Of a DNA stretch of 10,969 nucleotides, positions 1 to 7,133 are shown in pieces. The DNA is from an uncultured Desulfobulbus sp. Its GTDB lineage: Bacteria; Desulfobacterota; Desulfobulbia; Desulfobulbales; Desulfobulbaceae. Each line of letters opens with the position of its first letter. Positions within the stretch are counted from its first letter, which is position 1. The translations under genes and the position numbers were made by a program. The stretch covers positions 1-10,969 of the forward strand of contig CAMNHX010000013.1 in the NCBI GenBank assembly GCA_946539945.1, read 5' to 3'. The notes beneath the pieces are model-generated. The model was given only the letters and a program-made list of their open reading frames with translations, had not been told where the DNA came from and ran no database searches.

Positions 1-47
1 ATTTCCAGCGAAGCGCTGAAAGGAGTAAAAAGACAAAGCGGAAACGG

Positions 48-86
48 ATAAAAAAATCCCTTCCGCCCCTCAAGGCGAAAGGGATT
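48..86 (-). terminator. Intrinsic terminator of the groS-groL operon
   Basis: On the minus strand a 13-base-pair stem with one mismatch (arms 74-86 and 55-67, 6-nt loop 68-73) is followed by a run of U (A tract at 50-56 on the plus strand, partly shared with the stem). It starts 16 nt past the groL stop codon. This is the classic rho-independent layout, and it marks the 3' end of the chaperonin transcript. Nothing else is recognisable in positions 1-47 apart from a short palindrome near 6-18. Confidence 0.85.
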
Positions 87-102
87 GATAACGCAGGGCA
101 GC

Positions 103-2078
<1,976 letters not shown>

Positions 2079-2124
2079 GAATTTCTCCTTTGAATTTTGT
2101 TGTTACACATTTGAAAGTTACCCT

Positions 2125-2175
2125 GCAAAAACGCAAAAATTCACCGCCTCCGCAAAAGAGGGAGGGGGTTTTTGC
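2125..2175 (-). repeat. Nested inverted repeat in the groS 5' leader region
   Basis: GCAAAAAC at 2125-2132 is perfectly complementary to GTTTTTGC at 2168-2175. Inside it, CCTCC (2147-2151) pairs with GGAGG (2161-2165) around a 9-nt loop. If transcription starts upstream of 2175, the groS leader would fold here, about 47-97 nt before the start codon. The pairing is seen directly; any regulatory role is inferred. Confidence 0.4.
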
Positions 2176-2234
2176 CGGACTCATCCAGACGGCCTGAACA
2201 GTAGGCCCGCTCATGCAAAAATCAAGGGCAGGGC

Positions 2235-2287
2235 AAAAAAAAATCCGGCGCGGTTTGGCTTCCTGCGCCCTTCTCCGCTTGGGCAGG
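2235..2287 (-). terminator. Terminator-like hairpin with competing anti-terminator, upstream of groS
   Basis: Read on the minus strand, GGCGC (2265-2269) pairs with GCGCC (2247-2251) around a 13-nt loop. GGA and nine T (2243-2235) follow, an intrinsic-terminator arrangement with a short but all-GC stem. The upstream arm overlaps GGGC (2267-2270), which can instead pair with GCCC of the preceding segment, extended by CCT/AGG with a 2-nt bulge (2262-2287). The two folds exclude each other, as in attenuators. It could end an unknown short transcript or attenuate groESL. The stem is short, so confidence is low. Confidence 0.3.
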
Positions 2288-2452
2288 CAACCCTGGTCGT
2301 AGGGAAGCCTTTCCCTCCTTGCCGTTCCCGCCCGGTTTTTCGGGGAGCATGGTCTTCAGACAGCCACAGATTCGGGAAACAATCTTCCTGACACAAAATG
2401 CAAAAATGAATTTTTATCTGCAATTTCACTATGTTCCGTTTGTATTCCCCTC

Positions 2453-2480
2453 TTGTTTTTCCTGAAAATCAGGGTATTCT
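2453..2480 (+). promoter_or_regulatory. Possible sigma70 promoter with palindromic spacer, for the Sel1-repeat gene
   Basis: A weak -35 (TTGTTT, 2453-2458), a 16-nt spacer and a fair -10 (TATTCT, 2475-2480) precede the Sel1-repeat gene. The spacer contains a perfect inverted repeat, CCTGA-AAA-TCAGG (2461-2473), a position where a repressor would block RNA polymerase. Start of transcription would fall near 2487, giving a leader of about 120 nt. The match is modest and the operator role is inferred from position only. Confidence 0.3.
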
Positions 2481-2609
2481 GTGAGTGAAGCGCTTGGGAG
2501 TAGCGTATGGCAACCCTGATGATGACAGGAAAAAATCAGCGCCTTGCCCTCTCTTGATTTTGTTGGATGGGCATTATCAAAAACACGCATTGTTTTCTTA
2601 TCGTTAGCC

Positions 2610-3800
2610 ATGAACACCCACTCTCTGACTCCTCTTCTAACGCTTGCCCTGACCCTTGCCTGCCTGTTCTGTGGCAGTGCGGAGGCGGCAAAACCATCCT
2701 CTGCTCCACCCCGCACCTTTATCGACCTGTCCTTTGTTGGCCTGTACGAAGGACTCTTCTGGAACGGCGCTGATTATGCGCAGGTGTACGGTGCAGACGG
2801 GACGAGGGAACTCTTTGCCTGCACACCCATGCTGCGCGAGCAGTTGAAGGGCAAGGTGGGCTTGCAGATCACTGTGCAGTATCACCTTGCGTCTGTAAAG
2901 ACGAAGGGGGGAACGTCTGTTGGTCGCAAGGTTGCGGATACAGTGACAGTCCAGGGAGGCGCGGTGGATCAGGAGCTGAACGCCACTCGCGAGCGTGCCT
3001 ACCGGGGAGGAGATCCGGAAGCGGCCAACACGGTCGGTGTCTGGTACAGCAAGGGGCTTCACGGTCTGCCGACAGACCCGGAAATGGCCATCTTCTGGTA
3101 TAAACAGGCTGTTGCGCCACCAAAGGGCAAGCAGCCCAGCGCTCTGGCCATGCACAATCTGGGCGATTGCTACCGGGACGGTGTGGGGGTGGAGCAGAAC
3201 GGGCAGACAGCCTTTGACTGGTATCGCAAGGCCTCGCTGGCCGGTCATGCCATTGGTCTGGAAGATATGGGCGATTGCTACCGGGACGGTATAGGTGTGA
3301 CCAAGGATCTGGATATGGCCAGTGCCTTTTACAGCCGTGCGGCAAGTCAGGGCCGAAAAAGCGCGGTGGACAAACTGCGCGAGCTGGGTTCGACCAGTGC
3401 GGCCAATTCGCTGGACTCCTGGCTGGGTGACTATTCCTGGACCGAAGACACAGGCACACCTGTTGTCCGTACCTATGCCTTGAATATCGGTGAACTGGAA
3501 GGGTATTATATGGCCCACTTGCAGATAACCGATGCGCAGGGAGAGCAGATGCTTCTGGCCCGCCTGCGCGGCACGGACAAACTCCTGATCCTGACTTTTG
3601 AAAAGAACCTGCAAGGTTCGGGCTACAAGGGGCGTCCTGGTGACGAGCTGCTGCGTCTTGAACTCCGCGAAGATCAGCTGTTCACGCGCTGGGGCGGCAT
3701 TCATCCCGCAACAGACAGGTACATGTATTCCTCCGGTCGTTATTTCATGCGGGTTTATGCCAAGCCTGAACCTGAATCCTCTGAATCAGAGCAACCTTGA
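2610..3800 (+). CDS. Exported Sel1-repeat (TPR-like) protein
   Basis: 396 residues. A signal peptide (hydrophobic core about 8-21, likely cleavage after AEA near 26) sends it to the periplasm or outer envelope. Residues 127-250 form about three Sel1-like repeats. The two clearest begin at 178 and 214, and both contain GDCYRDG followed by a WY/FY-x-(R/K)-A helix. Sel1 repeats are alpha-helical solenoids that normally bind other proteins. The N-terminal part (35-120) and the C-terminal 135 residues, probably beta-rich, are not recognised. The protein ends in a polar Glu/Ser-rich tail. The start is chosen for the signal peptide; no good ribosome site precedes it, and the frame stays open upstream to a TTG at 2544. 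It is monocistronic, divergent from groS and in front of the basic-peptide gene. A partner-binding envelope role is inferred; no enzyme motif is seen. Confidence 0.85.
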   Translation: MNTHSLTPLLTLALTLACLFCGSAEAAKPSSAPPRTFIDLSFVGLYEGLFWNGADYAQVYGADGTRELFACTPMLREQLKGKVGLQITVQYHLASVKTKGGTSVGRKVADTVTVQGGAVDQELNATRERAYRGGDPEAANTVGVWYSKGLHGLPTDPEMAIFWYKQAVAPPKGKQPSALAMHNLGDCYRDGVGVEQNGQTAFDWYRKASLAGHAIGLEDMGDCYRDGIGVTKDLDMASAFYSRAASQGRKSAVDKLRELGSTSAANSLDSWLGDYSWTEDTGTPVVRTYALNIGELEGYYMAHLQITDAQGEQMLLARLRGTDKLLILTFEKNLQGSGYKGRPGDELLRLELREDQLFTRWGGIHPATDRYMYSSGRYFMRVYAKPEPESSESEQP

Positions 3801-4100
3801 GGAAGACGAGCCTGTGCCCTTTTCCCTTGCTTGAAGGACGACGGGCTTTCCGAGCTTCCCGGTCAAGGAACTTGCTGAATCCGGATAGATTGGATACAGA
3901 GACGGGCAAAAAAGACGCAGGATTGATGGCAAGGCGCAGTCCCAACAGGAGCTGCATCAATAAAAACGAAATGATTTCACGGCATTCAGGAAAAACAGCA
4001 AATTGGCACGTTTCCTGCCATGAAAGAAATGGCGACGTCCACAAGCGCAAGCGGAACGTTTGGGCGTCATTCTGAACAACAGTCAGTTAGGGAGAATATC
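3801..4100 (+). other. Intergenic region carrying the promoter and leader of the small basic protein gene
   Basis: Three hundred bases without a convincing gene. No U-tract terminator follows the Sel1-repeat gene, so read-through is possible. The distal part holds a sigma54-type promoter (4004-4019) and an untranslated leader ending in the ribosome site AGGGAG (4089-4094). The 3830-3990 stretch is where an activator of sigma54 polymerase would be expected, but no clear paired operator was found there. A short frame from 4020 joins the downstream gene but lacks a ribosome site. Confidence 0.5.
4004..4019 (+). promoter_or_regulatory. Sigma54 (RpoN) promoter of the small basic protein gene
   Basis: TGGCACG, 4 nt, CTGC matches the sigma54 consensus TGGCACG-N4-TTGCW with a perfect -24 block, the invariant GG (4005-4006) and GC (4017-4018) exactly 10 nt apart, and one mismatch in the -12 block plus the final base. 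The start of transcription would fall near 4030, about 70 nt before the ATG. Sigma54 promoters need an ATP-driven activator, so expression would be conditional. Sequence match is seen; function is inferred. Confidence 0.6.
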
Positions 4101-4382
4101 ATGCACATTATGCGTTACATCATGCCCGTACTGCTTGCTCTGGCTCTGGCTTTTCCTGCCATACCGGCACTGGCCGCACCGTCCCACAGCCACCGGGCCT
4201 GGCAGACCCAGAAATATCAGGCTTACAAGTATCGCAAGGCCAAAAAAGCCCAGAAGTATCATCAGGCCAAGCGGGCACAGAAATACCGTCAAGCCAAACG
4301 GGCACAACAGTATCGCAAGGCCCAGTACCAGAAGGCCCGTGCTTACCGGTATCACAAGCCTTATTACCGCTCCCGCCGGTGA
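4101..4382 (+). CDS. Small secreted, highly basic, Tyr/Lys-rich repeat protein
   Basis: 93 residues, not a family I recognise by name. Residues 1-25 are a textbook signal peptide ending in IPALA, so cleavage before Ala26 is expected. The 68-residue mature part has about 23 Lys/Arg, 11 Tyr and several His and Gln, and not one Asp or Glu. Residues 43-78 are four consecutive 9-residue units of the type KYRQAKRAQ, and a YRYHKPYYRS-type tail follows. It is probably helical or disordered and would bind anionic partners such as lipopolysaccharide, nucleic acid or anionic polymer; this is inference from charge. The start is set by AGGGAG 6 nt before the ATG and by the signal peptide; an in-frame upstream extension to 4020 is rejected. 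It is a single-gene unit with its own sigma54-type promoter and terminator. Confidence 0.8.
   Translation: MHIMRYIMPVLLALALAFPAIPALAAPSHSHRAWQTQKYQAYKYRKAKKAQKYHQAKRAQKYRQAKRAQQYRKAQYQKARAYRYHKPYYRSRR
4227..4334 (+). repeat. Four tandem 27-bp coding repeats
   Basis: Units 4227-4253, 4254-4280, 4281-4307 and 4308-4334 each encode nine residues on the pattern (K/Q)-Y-(R/H)-(K/Q)-A-(K/Q)-(K/R/Y)-(A/Q)-(Q/K). Units 2 and 3 differ by only one amino acid (His/Arg) but by several synonymous bases, so the protein pattern appears to be kept by selection and not just by recent duplication. Confidence 0.85.
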
Positions 4383-4411
4383 TGCTGTGCAGACAAGCGG
4401 TTAGCCTGTCA

Positions 4412-4443
4412 CTGTCCGCCCTTTGTGGGCGGGCAGTTTTTTT
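4412..4443 (+). terminator. Intrinsic terminator of the small basic protein gene
   Basis: A ten-base-pair GC-rich stem (4412-4421 with 4427-4436, one G-U pair) closes a 5-nt loop and is followed directly by seven T (4437-4443). It lies 30 nt after the stop codon. It sits between two converging genes; the minus side lacks a T run, so it is judged to act on the plus strand. Confidence 0.9.
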
Positions 4444-4476
4444 GTTGGAATCTTCCGCCTTCAGGCAGAGGAGGAT

Positions 4477-5691
4477 TCACGGTAGTGCCTGCCGCCTGAT
4501 CGTATCCCGAAGCCCTTCAGGCACAAGTTCCAGCGCTCTGCTGTTCTGTTGCACAGCCGCAAGGCAGAGTGCCGAAGTCTTCAGCTCTTCTGGTACGAAT
4601 TGCAGCGCCAAACCATCCTGCCGGACTGCTTCAAGGCAAAGTTCCGGCGTCTTCAGGGCTTCAGGAACGTATGCCAGCATCCGGCTGTATGCCTGGACTA
4701 CGGTAAGGCAGAGTGCCGAAGTCTTCAGCTCTTCTGGCACGAATTTCAAGGCACAGCCATGCCGCCGTACAGCCGCAAGGCAAAGCTCCGGGGTCTTCAG
4801 TTCTTCTGGCACGTATTCCAGCGCCAAACCATCCTGCTGGACCGCTGCAAGGCAAAGTTCCCGGGTCTTCAGCTCTTCCGGCACGAATACCAAGGCAAAG
4901 CCCTGCTGTCGTACAGCTGCAAGGCAAAGCTCCGGGGTCTTCAGTTCTTCTGGCACGTATTCCAGCGTCCTGCTATTGTCCCGTACCGCTGCAAGACAAA
5001 GTTCCAAAGTCTTCAAGGCTTTCGGCACATATTCCAGCGCCCAGCCATTCTCCTGCACAGCCGCAAGGCAAAGCTCCGGAGTCTTCAGGGAATGCGGCAC
5101 GTATTCCAAGGCCCCACCACTCTTCCGCACAGCTTCAAGACAAAGTTCCGGGGTCTTCAGGATGTCAGGCACATATTCCAGCGCATCACCAAAGCAGTCC
5201 AGTTGTACCATCTTGAAACAAAACGCTTTCTTATTCCACAGCTCTTTTTCTGTATAGTTCACTACCCAACTCGTCGCTTGCATAGCCTGAAGACAAAAAT
5301 CCACTTCCTTCCACAGGGCTTCCGGTACAAAGTGCAAAGCCTCATTACTCTCATGGAGTGCCTGAAGGCAGAAGACGGGGTTCTGCCACAGGGACTTCGG
5401 CACAGAGTATAATGCAGTGTCACCTGCCTGTATCGCGGCAAGACAGATTTCCGCTGTCTTCAAGGTTTCTGGAACGTATTTCAAGGCCACACCTTCCCTT
5501 TGTGCAGCCGCAAGACAGATTTCCACAGTCTTGAGCGTTTCCGGTACAAACTTCAAGGCATAGCCATTCTGCTGGACAGCTGCAAGGCACAGCTCAAGTG
5601 TCTTCATATCTTCCGGCACATCTTCCAGTTCCAAACCTGATTTTTTCACGAGAGCCAGGTATTCTTGCAGGGACTTGTTGGATTTTTCCAT
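4477..5691 (-). CDS. DUF4116-like tandem-repeat protein (15 repeats)
   Basis: 404 residues, no signal peptide or membrane span, so probably cytoplasmic. After a 24-residue leader the chain is fifteen consecutive repeats of the form VPEELKTPELCLAAV plus about nine variable residues, then a 15-residue end. Twelve units are exactly 24 long. Units 4-6 (residues 97-173) are 25, 25 and 27 long and carry LW in place of LK. The pattern resembles DUF4116, a helical repeat of unknown function (one family domain equals about two of these units). Each unit has a Cys at the same place. A protein-binding solenoid is the likely fold; no catalytic motif is seen. AGAGGAT precedes the ATG. It follows the MFS gene by 61 nt on the same strand but has a promoter of its own and could be independent. 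Confidence 0.85.
   Translation of the reverse strand: MEKSNKSLQEYLALVKKSGLELEDVPEDMKTLELCLAAVQQNGYALKFVPETLKTVEICLAAAQREGVALKYVPETLKTAEICLAAIQAGDTALYSVPKSLWQNPVFCLQALHESNEALHFVPEALWKEVDFCLQAMQATSWVVNYTEKELWNKKAFCFKMVQLDCFGDALEYVPDILKTPELCLEAVRKSGGALEYVPHSLKTPELCLAAVQENGWALEYVPKALKTLELCLAAVRDNSRTLEYVPEELKTPELCLAAVRQQGFALVFVPEELKTRELCLAAVQQDGLALEYVPEELKTPELCLAAVRRHGCALKFVPEELKTSALCLTVVQAYSRMLAYVPEALKTPELCLEAVRQDGLALQFVPEELKTSALCLAAVQQNSRALELVPEGLRDTIRRQALP
4525..5619 (-). repeat. Fifteen tandem ~72-bp coding repeats
   Basis: The whole repeat part of the DUF4116-like gene has a 72-bp period, interrupted by a diverged block at 5173-5403 with periods of 75, 75 and 81 bp. The constant half of each unit (VPE-LKT-ELCLAAV) is well kept, while the nine residues after AAV differ from unit to unit. 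Such arrays gain and lose units by recombination, so copy number may vary between strains. Confidence 0.9.
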
Positions 5692-5728
5692 GATAATCCT
5701 CTTTTTGAAACATTGCGAAACTTGTCAA

Positions 5729-5756
5729 AATTTACCCTTGTACTGTTCTCTTTCAA
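5729..5756 (-). promoter_or_regulatory. Sigma70-type promoter of the DUF4116-like gene
   Basis: On the minus strand a TTGAAA -35 (5751-5756) and a TAAATT -10 (5729-5734) are separated by 16 nt. Transcription would start near 5722, about 30 nt before the ATG. The -35 overlaps the stop codon of the upstream MFS gene. An exact TTGACA also occurs just downstream (5721-5726) but lacks a matching -10 at 16-18 nt. Confidence 0.45.
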
Positions 5757-6961
5757 TGCAAGTCCGGCATCTTCACTGCCAAGCGCCAGACAAGGCCAAA
5801 GGTGAAACAGAGCAGGGTCTGCAAACAGATATAGGTTACTGTCCAGCCGAAATGCTCGTACACCAGTCCCGGCAAATAGGTTCCCAAAAGGCCGCCCAAG
5901 TAAAAACAGGACAGGTACAGGCCATTGACCATGGCGCGGTCGACCTGACCTGCGTGGGTAGCCAAGGAGTTGACCAGCCCAGGACTCATGGCGTGAACCA
6001 CAAACTGGCCAAAGGCCATGCCCCAGATGCCGGCAAAGACCACTCCCAACGAAGACGAGGCCAGGCTCAAGGCAGAGACCAGGTACACCAAGGCCCCAAA
6101 GACCAGAACCCGGGCACTGGTTTTGAAGAGTCGCTTCAACGGTGTGACAATCAGACCGGCAAGCAGTCCCACGGCATAGCCCGCGTACATGAGACCCACC
6201 AGGCTGTTCGAGTCGCCCTTGCCCAGTTCAGCCATGCGAAAGGGAAGCAGGTTGCCCACTGCGGCAAAGACACAGAGAAAGCAGGCTTCAGCCAGCACCA
6301 GACTGGGAACACCGGGCTGGCGCAAAATGGTCAGGTAATCGTGCAGGCGGGGACGCGAGGCTTTCCGGCCTTCGGGTCGTCTGATGTCCGGCAGCCGCCA
6401 GATGGCAGGCAAGGTCAGGAAAAAGAGGGCGCAGAAAAACACCAGGGTTTCTTTCCAGCCGAAAAACTCCGCGCCCACGCCGCCGCCAAAGCGCCCGGTC
6501 AGGGAACCAAGCAGGTTTACCGTGACGTATCCGGCCAAGGCCCGGCTCAAGTCCAGGTGACGGAACAGGGAGGAAATGGCGGTCATGACTGCGGTCAGCA
6601 CCACGGGCGCCAGCAGGGCTTGCACGGTGCGGACTGCCATCAGGGTGTGGAAGCTGTCAGCATACCAGATGCCGATGCCAGTGAGACCCAGCAAGAATCC
6701 GGCAGTCAGAATGCCCCGTCTGATGCCCATGCTGTTCAGCAAAAGGCCCACGAAGAGCGGCGAAATGGAGAGCGAGAGCATATATACACCCACCACCAGC
6801 CCGGTCAGCCCCCGGCCTGTGCCGTAGGTCGCGCTGATGGTGTTGTACATGGGTTGGGGCGCGTATTCCAACGCAAAGCAACAGGTGGTAATGCACATCA
6901 GTCCGAGGTAGGCGTGCAGGGCCGAGTCCAGACGACGGCGCGGATGGGTACTGCTTTCCAT
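5753..6961 (-). CDS. Major facilitator superfamily (MFS) efflux transporter
   Basis: 402 residues with about twelve hydrophobic segments in two halves split by a charged central loop (about 190-210), the normal MFS size and layout. A motif-A-like loop, VGLLLNSMGIRRG, lies between segments 2 and 3 (71-83), and a Gly-rich stretch, GSLTGRFGGGVG, lies at 152-163. Family members move small solutes by proton or solute coupling. Overall it recalls the YnfM/AraJ type of drug or sugar efflux proteins, but the substrate cannot be read from sequence. The start is placed at MESSTHPRRR because AAGGA lies 7 nt upstream; the frame is open up to 7132, but the earlier part is Cys/Arg-rich, lacks a ribosome site and does not look like an MFS N-terminus. 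It is divergent from the CDF gene (172 bp apart). Confidence 0.9.
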   Translation of the reverse strand: MESSTHPRRRLDSALHAYLGLMCITTCCFALEYAPQPMYNTISATYGTGRGLTGLVVGVYMLSLSISPLFVGLLLNSMGIRRGILTAGFLLGLTGIGIWYADSFHTLMAVRTVQALLAPVVLTAVMTAISSLFRHLDLSRALAGYVTVNLLGSLTGRFGGGVGAEFFGWKETLVFFCALFFLTLPAIWRLPDIRRPEGRKASRPRLHDYLTILRQPGVPSLVLAEACFLCVFAAVGNLLPFRMAELGKGDSNSLVGLMYAGYAVGLLAGLIVTPLKRLFKTSARVLVFGALVYLVSALSLASSSLGVVFAGIWGMAFGQFVVHAMSPGLVNSLATHAGQVDRAMVNGLYLSCFYLGGLLGTYLPGLVYEHFGWTVTYICLQTLLCFTFGLVWRLAVKMPDLH

Positions 6962-7046
6962 GACAGGTCCTTGGGCCAGAAAGGCCCCATAAACAGGTCT
7001 TTGTGGCATTGTTTGCGGCAATGCTCTGGCGGTTGCCCGGCATTTG

Positions 7047-7062
7047 TGGCAGAGTGGATGCA
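7047..7062 (+). promoter_or_regulatory. Weak sigma54-like site upstream of the CDF gene
   Basis: TGGCAG, 5 nt, ATGCA keeps the GG-N10-GC spacing (7048-7049 and 7060-7061) with two consensus mismatches. It lies 72 nt before the CDF start, within the 172-bp gap between the divergent MFS and CDF genes. Such partial matches arise by chance in GC-rich DNA, so this is only a candidate. A weak sigma70-like pair (TTGCAA, 17 nt, TACTGT) can also be read towards the MFS gene in the same gap. Confidence 0.2.
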
Positions 7063-7133
7063 CAGGCGCGGCGCACAGTAGGCTGAAGCCCGCTTTTTTG
7101 CAACCGCACTTTTTCCTCCTTGAGGCAGACAAA

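Larger units (their letters stand above)
2079..2440 (-). other. Hairpin-rich non-coding region upstream of groS
   Basis: This stretch has no convincing gene; a 72-codon minus-strand frame at 2211-2429 has biased composition and no family resemblance. It contains several perfect short inverted repeats: 2191-2195/2203-2207, 2286-2290/2319-2323 enclosing 2302-2306/2311-2315, and 2147-2151/2161-2165 inside 2125-2132/2168-2175. It also contains an A9 tract (2235-2243) that reads as T9 on the minus strand. It most likely holds the groESL promoter and leader, possibly with a small RNA upstream. A weak sigma70-like pair can be read on the minus strand close to groS (TTGCAG, 17 nt, TAACAA). No good sigma32 promoter and no CIRCE element were recognised. 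Confidence 0.5.

Noticed and set aside
6..18. Short palindrome CAGCG-AAG-CGCTG at the window edge
   Set aside because: Five-base stem without a T run or flanking gene in view; not enough to call a terminator or operator.
2079..2400. CIRCE operator of groESL
   Set aside because: No TTAGCACTC/GAGTGCTAA pair or close variant could be seen.
2211..2716. Two minus-strand frames of 72 and 95 codons upstream of groS
   Set aside because: No ribosome site or recognisable domain; the second overlaps the Sel1 gene signal peptide region on the other strand, and composition follows the local hairpins.
4444..4476. Second terminator for the DUF4116-like gene on the minus strand
   Set aside because: A 6-bp stem with a TGAA loop can be drawn here (4451-4470), but the following minus-strand bases contain no T run.
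4379..5412. Two repetitive plus-strand frames across the DUF4116-like gene
   Set aside because: Their Ser- or Arg/Lys-rich repeats are antisense translations of the 72-bp repeat array, which reads as a coherent helical repeat protein on the minus strand.
4525..5619. CRISPR-like regular spacing of repeats
   Set aside because: The 72-bp period lies in one intact open frame, the repeats are degenerate, and the variable part codes for in-frame residues; there are no identical repeats with unrelated spacers and no cas genes.
5675..7081. Long plus-strand open frame opposite the MFS transporter
   Set aside because: Gln/His/Gly-rich shadow caused by codon bias of the real minus-strand gene; no ribosome site and no family features.
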